From Rhodospirillaceae bacterium (GTDB taxonomy: Bacteria > Pseudomonadota > Alphaproteobacteria > Rhodospirillales > Magnetovibrionaceae), in assembly GCA_029881835.1 (NCBI GenBank), contig JAOULV010000081.1, positions 1 to 6,728 of the forward strand: 6,728 nucleotides of DNA. The letters run 5' to 3'. The notes beneath the pieces were generated by a model, which ran no database searches, was not told the DNA's origin, and saw only the letters and a program-made list of their open reading frames with translations. Below, piece after piece: positions 1 through 6,197 of this stretch. The translations under genes and the position numbers were made by a program. How positions within the stretch are numbered: the stretch's first letter is position 1; every line of letters starts with the position of its first letter.

Positions 1-23
1 TGTTTTTTTAAGGATTTAAAGAC

Positions 24-149
24 ATGAAAGTCAGGAATTCCCTCAAGTCGGCAAAAACCCGCGATAAAAATTGCGTTGTCGTGCGCCGCAAGGGCCGTGT
101 TTACGTTATCAACAAACGTAACCCCCGTTTCAAAACCCGCCAAGGCTGA
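24..149 (+). CDS. rpmJ: 50S ribosomal protein L36 (bL36), alphaproteobacterial C-minus form
   Basis: This gene encodes a complete 41-residue basic protein beginning MKVRNSLKSAKTRDKNC and ending NPRFKTRQG, the signature of bL36, a small structural protein of the large ribosomal subunit. Only one cysteine (Cys17) is present, and the zinc ribbon of the C-plus form (four metal ligands) is missing. This zinc-independent form is the usual one in Alphaproteobacteria and corresponds to the E. coli paralogue YkgO. The ATG follows an AAGGA ribosome site at 10-14 with nine bases between. The promoter must lie left of the window. The gene appears monocistronic: the next gene starts over 200 bases away beyond an intrinsic terminator. 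Identification is very secure; it was found by direct reading because of its small size. Confidence 0.97.
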   Translation: MKVRNSLKSAKTRDKNCVVVRRKGRVYVINKRNPRFKTRQG

Positions 150-162
150 GCAATAAGGGCTG

Positions 163-212
163 AGTTTAAGGGCCTTAAGCCTAGTTTAAGGCCGGTCAAT
201 GGCCAGTTTAAG
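163..212 (+). repeat. Three copies of AGTTTAAG downstream of rpmJ
   Basis: The octamer AGTTTAAG occurs at 163-170, 183-190 and 205-212, so copies start 20 and 22 bases apart. Just before them the heptamer GGCTGAG occurs twice, at 144-150 (overlapping the rpmJ stop codon) and 158-164. The repeats are directly visible; whether they are functional or remnants of local slippage is unknown. Confidence 0.6.
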
Positions 213-220
213 CCACTGGC
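171..220 (+). other. Two consecutive RNA hairpins in the rpmJ 3' region
   Basis: The first hairpin has a perfect 8-base stem, GGCCTTAA at 171-178 with TTAAGGCC at 186-193, and a 7-base loop. The second has a 6-base stem, GCCAGT at 202-207 with ACTGGC at 215-220, and a 7-base loop. Neither is followed by a T run, so they are not intrinsic terminators alone. They lie inside the likely rpmJ transcript, before the terminator at 257. They could protect the 3' end, act as processing sites, or belong to a small 3'-derived RNA. The stems are seen; any role is inference. Confidence 0.5.
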
Positions 221-256
221 AACAAGGTAATAGGGTTATTTGTTTTTTTAGGAAAT

Positions 257-283
257 CCGCGCCACAAGCGCGGTTTTTTCTTT
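257..283 (+). terminator. Rho-independent terminator of the rpmJ transcript
   Basis: A 6-base GC-rich stem, CCGCGC at 257-262 with GCGCGG at 268-273, closes a CACAA loop. It is followed directly by six T residues, then C and three more T. This is a classic intrinsic terminator on the plus strand. It ends transcription from rpmJ and separates it from glcDEF, so the latter probably has its own promoter in roughly 284-350, where I see no convincing -35/-10 pair. Confidence 0.85.
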
Positions 284-352
284 GTCTGATTGTTGCTATG
301 GCATTACATAATTAAACAGCTATCCTAACGGCTTTATGGTGCGAACAATCAA

Positions 353-358
353 GAGAGG
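353..358 (+). promoter_or_regulatory. Ribosome binding site that fixes the glcD start
   Basis: GAGAGG lies eight bases before the ATG at 367. A GTG at 358 in the same frame would overlap this site and have no ribosome site of its own, and the ATG at 373 is too far away (14 bases). The ATG at 367 is therefore the best start. Confidence 0.65.
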
Positions 359-366
359 TGACCGGC

Positions 367-1854
367 ATGAAGATGCCGAAACCAGATAAGCAAATAATAG
401 ACAGGCGCCTGGAAATTATCGGTGCGCTTTCACGCATACTTCCGGGCGATGGCCTAATAGTTGATGAGCAAGAATTGCGTGCCTATGAATGCGATGGCCT
501 GATGGCCTATCGTCAGTTGCCACTGGTGGTGGCATTGCCGGAAACAACCGAGCAGATATCACAAATACTTTCTTATTGTAATGCGGAAGATGTAAAAATT
601 GTTCCGCGTGGCGCCGGGACCGGTCTTTCCGGCGGGGCCTTGCCGTTGGCTGACGGCATAACCATTGGCCTTGGTAAATTTAATCGCATACTTGATGTGG
701 ATTATGAAAACCGCGCGGTTGTTGCCCAACCCGGTGTAACCAACAAAGCCATAACCGATGCGGTCGAAGATGCGGGGTTTTATTACGCACCCGATCCGTC
801 ATCAAAAATTGCATGTTCCATTGGCGGTAACGTTGCGGAAAATTCGGGCGGGATGCACTGCCTTAAATATGGGCTAACCACCAATAACTTACTTGGTCTG
901 GAAATGGTTTTAATGTCGGGCGAAATAATTCGCCTTGGCGGCAAACACCTTGATGCTGGCGGCTATGACCTGATGGGGGTGGTAACCGGATCCGAAGGAT
1001 TGTTGGGCGTAATTACCGAAGTAACGGTTAGAATACTGCAAAAACCAGATGTCCAGCGTGCGGTTCTTATTGGCTTTCCATCAAGTGCTGCCGGCGGCGA
1101 TTGTGTCGCAAGCATTATTGCCGCAGGCATTGTGCCGGGCGCCATGGAAATGATGGATCGCATGGCGATTAGCGCGATGGAACAATTTGTTCATTCGGGT
1201 TATCCCTTAGATGTTGAATCCATATTGATTGTTGAACTTGATGGCCCCGAGGTCGAGGTCAACTATCTTTTGCAAAGCGTTGAAAAAATAGCAAAGCGCG
1301 CAGGCTCAACATTTTTCAGGGCCAGCAATTCGGAAGAAGAGCGCCAAATGTTTTGGCAGGGGCGAATGTCGGCGTTTCCTTCGGTCGGGCGAATTTCACC
1401 CGATTATCTGACAATGGATGGAACCATTCCGCGCCACCGTCTGCCCGAGGTTTTGACCGAAATGGCAAAAATGTCGGCTGAATGCGGCTTAAGGGTTGCC
1501 AACGTTTTTCATGCCGGCGACGGCAACCTGCACCCGTTAATACTTTATGATGCAAACAAACAAGGCGAGCTTGAAAAAGCCGAACAGTTTGGTTTTGACA
1601 TACTTAAATTGTGCGTGCGGGTCGGTGGTGTGTTGTCGGGCGAACACGGAATTGGCGTTGAAAAACGTGACCTCATGGGGGAAATGTTTTCAGAAATTGA
1701 TCTTGAACAACAACAACGCCTGAAATGTGCGTTCGATCCAAATGGTTTAATGAATCCGGGCAAGGTTTACCCAACGCCTAGGCGTTGTGCGGAAATGGGT
1801 TGGATGCACGTCAAGGCAGACAAGCTTCCGTTCCCCGATATACCGAGGTTTTGA
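367..1854 (+). CDS. glcD: Glycolate oxidase subunit GlcD (FAD-linked)
   Basis: The product is the 495-residue flavin subunit of glycolate dehydrogenase, which oxidises glycolate to glyoxylate with GlcE and GlcF at the inner membrane. A PCMH-type FAD-binding domain spans about residues 51-188 and holds the flavin-contacting stretch PRGAGTGLSGGALP at 80-93 and SIGGNVAENSGG at 151-162. The FAD-oxidase C-terminal domain covers about 225-468, with NVFHAGDGNLHP (379-390) and SGEHGIG (424-430), which supply the His/Glu residues of the 2-hydroxyacid dehydrogenase active site, and FDPNGLMNPGK near the end. Length matches E. coli GlcD (499). The tail ending KLPFPDIPRF is the form I associate with alphaproteobacterial GlcD. 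It is first of three genes, with nine bases between its stop and glcE. Related D-lactate or other 2-hydroxyacid dehydrogenases share these domains, but glcE and glcF alongside make glycolate the best substrate call. Confidence 0.95.
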   Translation: MKMPKPDKQIIDRRLEIIGALSRILPGDGLIVDEQELRAYECDGLMAYRQLPLVVALPETTEQISQILSYCNAEDVKIVPRGAGTGLSGGALPLADGITIGLGKFNRILDVDYENRAVVAQPGVTNKAITDAVEDAGFYYAPDPSSKIACSIGGNVAENSGGMHCLKYGLTTNNLLGLEMVLMSGEIIRLGGKHLDAGGYDLMGVVTGSEGLLGVITEVTVRILQKPDVQRAVLIGFPSSAAGGDCVASIIAAGIVPGAMEMMDRMAISAMEQFVHSGYPLDVESILIVELDGPEVEVNYLLQSVEKIAKRAGSTFFRASNSEEERQMFWQGRMSAFPSVGRISPDYLTMDGTIPRHRLPEVLTEMAKMSAECGLRVANVFHAGDGNLHPLILYDANKQGELEKAEQFGFDILKLCVRVGGVLSGEHGIGVEKRDLMGEMFSEIDLEQQQRLKCAFDPNGLMNPGKVYPTPRRCAEMGWMHVKADKLPFPDIPRF

Positions 1855-1863
1855 CAATATAAA

Positions 1864-3099
1864 ATGCCCGAGACACAGCGCCCAAAAAACGAAAACGAAC
1901 TTCAGCAGCTTATTGCCAACGCCAACAGCGCGAAAACAAGCCTGGAAATTATCGGTAATGGAACCAAGCGTGCCCTTGGCCACCCGGTCAATGCCGATGT
2001 TGTTGTCGATATGGGTGGGCTTGCCGGCATCACCATGTACGAACCGGAAGAACTGGTAATGACGGCTTATGCCGGAACACCATTATCAGAAATAAATTCA
2101 GCCCTTGGCGCCAAGGGGCAGATGTTGGCGTTCGAGCCGTGGAATCCGTCATCAATCTATGGCCTGAAACACGCCAGCGGAACCATCGGCGGGCTGTTCA
2201 TGGGTGGCTATGGTGGCCCCAGAAGAATAAGCGCCGGGGCCCCACGCGATCACTTGCTCGGCATTAATGCCATTAACGGTTTTGGGGAAATATTTAAATC
2301 CGGTGGACGGGTGGTAAAAAACGTAAGCGGGTTTGATATTCCAAAACTACTGGCAGGATCGTTTGGCACCTTGGCCGTTGTCAGCAATGTAACATTTAAG
2401 GTCTTGCCCCGGCCGGAAGCATCAAGAACGGTTGTTATTGTTGGTCTTGACGCTGAAAAAGCCGGAAATGCAATGCGCAATGCCATGGCCAGCCCGCACG
2501 AAGTATCGGCAAGTGCATATTTGCCAGCGGGCATAGCCCAAAAAAGCGAAATTACCGAACTGTCCGATTTTGGAAAGTCGCTCACCCTTTTCAGGGTAGA
2601 AGGCCCACGCCCATCGGTTGAGCATCGGGCAAAGGAAATAACTACATCATTTTTTGCCGGCGAAAACCATTTGGTGTTGAAAAGCGAGAATTCCATTCGG
2701 CTATGGAGCGAAATATGCGATGTGCGGTTATTAAACAATAATGCTGATGCGCGTATCTGGCGCATATCGGTTGCGCCCAGCGATGGCCCCCGTGTTGCCA
2801 AATGGATTGGTGAAAATACTAACGCTGAATATTTTATGGATTGGTCGGGCGGTTTAATTTGGGTCGCAATAGAAGGGGATGGAAATGTTTATGCCGAAAA
2901 ACTGCGAAATGTAATTTCCGGTTTTGGCGGGCACGCAACACTTGTTCGTGCCAGTGATGCTGAAAAAAATTCAATTGGTGTTTTTAATCCCTTAAACAAT
3001 GCGCTTAATCCATTGATCAAAAGGGTGAAGCAATCATTTGACCCCAATGAAATACTTAACCCGGGGCGCATGGGTGCGAAAGCGGGTGGTGCAAAATGA
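1864..3099 (+). CDS. glcE: Glycolate oxidase subunit GlcE (FAD-binding)
   Basis: The product is the 411-residue second FAD-domain subunit of glycolate dehydrogenase, required with GlcD and GlcF for activity. It has one FAD_binding_4-type domain at about residues 5-185: a degenerate flavin loop at GNGTKRALG (31-39), then GTIGGLFMGGYGGPRR (106-121) and VKNVSGFDIPKLLAGSFGTL (151-170). The middle is divergent, as usual for GlcE, and the C-terminus carries SFDPNEILNPGRM, the closing motif shared with GlcD. It is longer than E. coli GlcE (350 residues), which is common for alphaproteobacterial members. The ATG is preceded only by a weak GAGG 15 bases upstream inside glcD, so translation probably depends on coupling with glcD. 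Its stop overlaps the glcF start in ATGA. No frameshift or missing motif is seen. Confidence 0.93.
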   Translation: MPETQRPKNENELQQLIANANSAKTSLEIIGNGTKRALGHPVNADVVVDMGGLAGITMYEPEELVMTAYAGTPLSEINSALGAKGQMLAFEPWNPSSIYGLKHASGTIGGLFMGGYGGPRRISAGAPRDHLLGINAINGFGEIFKSGGRVVKNVSGFDIPKLLAGSFGTLAVVSNVTFKVLPRPEASRTVVIVGLDAEKAGNAMRNAMASPHEVSASAYLPAGIAQKSEITELSDFGKSLTLFRVEGPRPSVEHRAKEITTSFFAGENHLVLKSENSIRLWSEICDVRLLNNNADARIWRISVAPSDGPRVAKWIGENTNAEYFMDWSGGLIWVAIEGDGNVYAEKLRNVISGFGGHATLVRASDAEKNSIGVFNPLNNALNPLIKRVKQSFDPNEILNPGRMGAKAGGAK

Positions 3100-4403
3100 A
3101 AACCAATTTCACCGATGCCCAGATGGGCGCCTCTGCCATCAAAATTGCAAATGACATTTTAAGAAAGTGTGTGCACTGCGGATTTTGCTTAGCCACTTGC
3201 CCGACTTACGTAATCCTTGGTGATGAGCTGGACAGCCCGCGTGGGCGCATATACCAAATACGCGACATGCTGGAAAAAGATCTTTCCGGAAAAATAACAA
3301 AAGAAGAAAAAGCGGCCAAACACATTGACCGTTGTCTTTCGTGTCTTTCATGTATGACAACCTGCCCTTCGGGGGTTGATTATATGCATCTGGTTGACCA
3401 TGCCCGAACAGTAGTTGAAAAAAACCACGCCCGCCCGTTGCCAGAAATATTATTAAGGAAAATTCTGGCCACAGTTTTGCCAAACCCAAAACTGTTTCGC
3501 CTTTCGCTTATTGTGGCGCGCCTAATCCGCCCCATTGCCTCGCATCTGCCGGGCCGCTTAAGGGTTTTGGTTGAAATGGCGCCAAAACACATTGCCCCAC
3601 AAAGCCCGGTTGATGTTCCGGCAGTTAACAAAGCCGTGGGTGGAAAAAAACTAAGGGTTGGATTAATGCCGGGGTGTGCACAAAAGACCCTTAACCCAGA
3701 TATTAACGAAGCGACCGTGCGCCTGCTAACCAGATTGGGCGCAGAGGTTGTGGTGGTAGAAGGGGTTGGCTGTTGTGGTGCGCTGGTTCACCACATGGGA
3801 ATGGAAGAAAAAGCATTGACCCAGGCACGGCAAAATATTGCGGCCTGGATGGGGGAAATAAATCGGGGCGGGCTTGACGCCATTGTTATTAATGCGTCCG
3901 GTTGCGGCACAACGCTTAAAGATTATGGTTATATGCTAAAAAATGATACTGAATGGGCCGCCTCTGCCGCCAAGGTTTCATCTCTATCGCGCGACATAAG
4001 CGAGATATTGTTGGAAATGGGGACCGACGTTATTGCCTCAAAGCTTATTGGAATTAGCAAAAAACCAGTTGTGGCGTACCATTCAGCGTGCTCCATGCAA
4101 CATGGGCAAAATTTAAAAACACAGCCGGTTGAACTGTTGCAAGTGGCCGGGTTTGAAGTGCGCGAACCCAAAGAACCACATCTTTGCTGTGGTTCAGCCG
4201 GGACCTATAACATTATGCAGCCCGAACTTGCCAATAAACTGGGCAAGCGAAAGATGGAAAATATTTCAGCGACCAATCCAGATATTGTCGCAACGGGAAA
4301 TATTGGTTGTATGGTACAGCTTGGCAATCATGGAAATGTGCCGGTTGTTCACACCGTGCAGTTGCTCGACTGGGCAACCGGTGGGCCAAAACCTGAGATA
4401 TAG
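3096..4403 (+). CDS. glcF: Glycolate oxidase iron-sulfur subunit GlcF
   Basis: The product is the 435-residue iron-sulfur subunit that carries electrons from the flavin subunits to the membrane quinone pool. Two ferredoxin-type 4Fe-4S motifs are complete: Cys25, 28, 31, 35 followed by Pro36, and Cys80, 83, 86, 90 followed by Pro91. Two cysteine-rich CCG domains follow, as in heterodisulfide reductase subunit B and LutA/GlpC: the first with Cys194 and Cys226-Cys227-Gly, the second with Cys332 and Cys364-Cys365-Gly. Length is normal for GlcF (E. coli 407). The start overlaps the glcE stop by four bases (ATGA), indicating translational coupling. No intrinsic terminator follows; a T-rich stretch lies at 4404-4420 and the convergent lipoprotein gene ends at 4414. 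Confidence 0.95.
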   Translation: MKTNFTDAQMGASAIKIANDILRKCVHCGFCLATCPTYVILGDELDSPRGRIYQIRDMLEKDLSGKITKEEKAAKHIDRCLSCLSCMTTCPSGVDYMHLVDHARTVVEKNHARPLPEILLRKILATVLPNPKLFRLSLIVARLIRPIASHLPGRLRVLVEMAPKHIAPQSPVDVPAVNKAVGGKKLRVGLMPGCAQKTLNPDINEATVRLLTRLGAEVVVVEGVGCCGALVHHMGMEEKALTQARQNIAAWMGEINRGGLDAIVINASGCGTTLKDYGYMLKNDTEWAASAAKVSSLSRDISEILLEMGTDVIASKLIGISKKPVVAYHSACSMQHGQNLKTQPVELLQVAGFEVREPKEPHLCCGSAGTYNIMQPELANKLGKRKMENISATNPDIVATGNIGCMVQLGNHGNVPVVHTVQLLDWATGGPKPEI

Positions 4404-4413
4404 TTTTAGTTTT

Positions 4414-5358
4414 TTATTTTCTAGGCGTCAGCCACTTTAATTTATCTTCACGGCAAGCAACGCCAACATACAATCTTTCGCCATCACCCTGATTTACAAC
4501 CTGTTTGTAATTACGGCAGAATTTACCATCTGCCGTTTGGAAAGTTTGTGTCGGGGTTGTGGATGTGGTGATTTTACCGTTTTTGCTTTTCCAGCTAACG
4601 GTTTGATCATTTTGTTTATTTTCCAGCGCATCTTGGAATGTATGGCGTATGTTTCTTGCGGTTTGGTCATCAAGAAAGCCAATATCGGGGCGGATGGCGA
4701 TTAGTTCGCGCACATATGTGGATTTCCCCTTTGTGGTGCTTTGATAGCGCACATAATTGTCGATTTCCGGGGCGTAGTGATAAACAACGGTTTGCCTATA
4801 ATATGTTTTTCCGGTTCGAAGCGATCTGGATTTACGCTGGCACGAAACGCGGTAGGTATCAAATGCGCCCGTCAAAACACGCACCCTTTCTGCGCCTTCT
4901 ACGGCGCAGTTCCACAATTGCCTGAACTCACCCTCGGTTGAGGTATCTTTGTTGCGGTACCTGACATTGGTGGCAAAAGAAGATGTTTTTCCAACCGCCA
5001 GCGGCCAAATATCACCCACCGAAGGGTCGGATGTTTTTGTGTATTCACGGGTTTTGCTTTCAAGGTAAAGCTCAGGTGCCATGGGATCAGTGGTTGTGAC
5101 CGACCTGCGTTTGGCATTGTTTTCCCATTCAACAATGTTGGGGCCTAGCTTCGTGATTTTCTCGTAAGAACCGTTGGAATAATAATATTTATCCCCCATC
5201 CGGTAATCAGGCAACGGTGCGGGCGCCATGGCACCCGGCGCAATTGGCGTGCCGGAAAAATTAACCGGGGAATTTATGCTTATTGCTTGACAGGCAGTTA
5301 GAAAAACCGAACCCGAAAGCGAAACAATTGTATAGAGAGCTACTTTTTTTATTATCAT
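4414..5358 (-). CDS. Envelope lipoprotein with C-terminal 17 kDa surface-antigen-like domain
   Basis: The product is a 314-residue predicted lipoprotein of unknown function. Residues 1-22 form a signal peptide (Lys4-Lys5, then a hydrophobic stretch) ending in the lipobox LTAC, giving a lipidated Cys23. Gln at position +2 fits outer-membrane sorting if the E. coli Lol rule holds. A Pro/Ala-rich linker (about 37-50) follows. The middle (about 51-222) is beta-rich, with a possible disulfide pair Cys151/Cys173 and a GAFDTYRVSC...YHYAPEIDNYVRY pattern resembling DUF3108-like proteins; that match is tentative. The C-terminal domain (244-311) has FCRNY (280-284), GVACR (299-303) and Trp309, matching the RT0821/Lpp0805 (17 kDa antigen) C-terminal domain. 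The same domain ends the anti-sigma factor upstream. The gene lies 134 bases after that gene on the same strand and is probably in its regulon. The ATG at 5358 has GGA nine bases upstream. Confidence 0.85.
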   Translation of the reverse strand: MIIKKVALYTIVSLSGSVFLTACQAISINSPVNFSGTPIAPGAMAPAPLPDYRMGDKYYYSNGSYEKITKLGPNIVEWENNAKRRSVTTTDPMAPELYLESKTREYTKTSDPSVGDIWPLAVGKTSSFATNVRYRNKDTSTEGEFRQLWNCAVEGAERVRVLTGAFDTYRVSCQRKSRSLRTGKTYYRQTVVYHYAPEIDNYVRYQSTTKGKSTYVRELIAIRPDIGFLDDQTARNIRHTFQDALENKQNDQTVSWKSKNGKITTSTTPTQTFQTADGKFCRNYKQVVNQGDGERLYVGVACREDKLKWLTPRK

Positions 5359-5391
5359 TGCATTTTTCCGACTAGATGCGCGCCCATGGAA

Positions 5392-5420
5392 ACAATATTA
5401 AGCAAATAATATTATTACAA
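5392..5420 (-). promoter_or_regulatory. Possible housekeeping-type promoter for the lipoprotein gene
   Basis: On the minus strand, TTGTAA (5420-5415) and TATTGT (5397-5392) are separated by 17 bases, and each matches the sigma-70 consensus at four of six positions. The spot is 34 bases before the start codon and AT-rich. The match is modest and could be chance in AT-rich DNA; co-transcription with the upstream sigma and anti-sigma genes is equally possible because no terminator is visible after the anti-sigma stop. Confidence 0.3.
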
Positions 5421-5487
5421 GCTCACAGCATACATAACCACTGCTGAATGGTGTATGAACGCCATCACACGGTTATCGGAAATTTCC
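5405..5487. promoter_or_regulatory. Cluster of dyad symmetries before the lipoprotein gene
   Basis: Three inverted repeats lie in the spacer between the anti-sigma and lipoprotein genes. GGAAATTTCC at 5478-5487 is a perfect 10-base palindrome just after the anti-sigma stop. CATACA at 5429-5434 pairs with TGTATG at 5452-5457. AATAATATTATT at 5405-5416 is a perfect 12-base palindrome overlapping the candidate promoter. Such dyads may be operators, but the AT-only one is weak evidence. No clear ECF-type -35/-10 pair (GGAAC-like and CGTT- or TC-like) was found. Confidence 0.35.
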
Positions 5488-5492
5488 CAAAA

Positions 5493-6197
5493 TTATAGTG
5501 ATTTTGCCCCGTTTTCAAATATCAGATAGCGGGTTTCCCACTTGCCCGCATCATTTCTGCAAGCGAGACCGAAGGTAGAGCTGGTCTTGCCATTTACTAC
5601 CAAATCTTTTCTGTATTCACGGCAAAAACGCCCGGTTTTATCCTGATAGGTGTTGACCGGGGTAAAAGACGCTGTTTGTCCGCTCATGGGGTTTGACCAT
5701 GCCATTGGGGCGTCATTCAAATTAACCTCAAGCGCCTGATTGAGGGTATTTTCCATGGCAATGTTGTCTTGCTCAATGGTAAGGGCGGCAAGCCTGAGAT
5801 TTTGTTCGTGTTTTTTCCCGGAAAGCTCATAACCGCCACTGGCACCGATCAGCAAACCGGCGACTGCCGCGGCCATTGGCAAAGCATAACGACCCCACTT
5901 AGCGGTCGAACGCTTAGGAATGGTAATCACGTTTGTGCTACCCATTGCCCCAACATCATGTGTGCCGCCGGGCGATGTAACCGCATCTTTAAGGTGCGTC
6001 GGCACATCTTCGTGCATGGTATCGTTAAAGGCAATGCGTGCCAGCGCCGCAATTTCGCGATGGCGCTCAACAAATTGTTTTGCGACACCATCACGTTCAA
6101 GCCTTTGCTCAATATATCGTGCGGTTTCGCCGTCTAATTCGCCATCAACATAGGCAATAAGGGTGCCTTCATCGATTGTCATGGTTTCGTTTTTCAT
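5493..6197 (-). CDS. Transmembrane anti-sigma factor with periplasmic surface-antigen-like domain
   Basis: The product is a 234-residue predicted single-pass membrane regulator that would hold the adjacent ECF sigma factor inactive. The N-terminal part (about 8-75) has the pattern of alphaproteobacterial anti-sigma factors: IDEGTLIAYVDGELDGETA, then a helix-rich stretch and EDVPTHL. The zinc-binding HxxxCxxC of ZAS proteins is absent. One membrane helix lies at about 104-120, after the basic stretch PKRSTAKWGR, predicting a cytoplasmic N-terminus. The periplasmic part has a short helical region (about 130-158) and a C-terminal domain with FCREY (191-195), GLACR (210-214) and Trp220, matching the RT0821/Lpp0805 antigen domain. 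Cys192 and Cys213 are its only cysteines. Its ATG overlaps the sigma gene stop (ATGA), with AGAAAGG nine bases upstream at 6207-6213, so the first ATG is preferred over Met6. Sigma binding is inferred from family pattern and context. Confidence 0.88.
   Translation of the reverse strand: MKNETMTIDEGTLIAYVDGELDGETARYIEQRLERDGVAKQFVERHREIAALARIAFNDTMHEDVPTHLKDAVTSPGGTHDVGAMGSTNVITIPKRSTAKWGRYALPMAAAVAGLLIGASGGYELSGKKHEQNLRLAALTIEQDNIAMENTLNQALEVNLNDAPMAWSNPMSGQTASFTPVNTYQDKTGRFCREYRKDLVVNGKTSSTFGLACRNDAGKWETRYLIFENGAKSL

Noticed and set aside
1..253. TGTTTTTTTA repeated at 1-10 and 241-250, each followed closely by GGA
   Set aside because: A T-rich decamer repeated once is weak; the second copy precedes a terminator and no reading frame, so a duplicated gene start is not supported.
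282..326. Sigma-70 promoter for glcDEF
   Set aside because: TTGTCT at 282-287 with CATAAT at 307-312 has a 19-base spacer, and TTGCTA at 293-298 with TATCCT at 321-326 has 22. Neither is good enough to annotate.
358..366. GTG at 358 as the start of glcD
   Set aside because: The GAGAGG ribosome site ends on the first base of this GTG and sits at ideal distance from the ATG at 367.
2250..2801. 183-codon open frame on the minus strand inside glcE
   Set aside because: It lies wholly antisense to glcE, which has intact family motifs, and its translation shows no recognisable domain. A long antisense frame is expected from the codon composition.
4341..4381. CCGGTTG (4341-4347) and CAACCGG (4375-4381) as the stem of a glcF terminator
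   Set aside because: The loop is 27 bases, the stem lies in glcF coding sequence, and the T-rich run starts over 20 bases later. This is not an intrinsic terminator.
5450..5500. EcfG-type promoter (GGAAC, 16-17 bases, CGTT) before the lipoprotein gene
   Set aside because: GGAAA and CGTT are present on the minus strand but separated by 21 bases, and the -35 lacks the C.
5769..6137. 122-codon plus-strand open frame opposite the anti-sigma gene
   Set aside because: It is antisense to a gene with clear domain structure and coupling, and its translation resembles nothing known; treated as a shadow.
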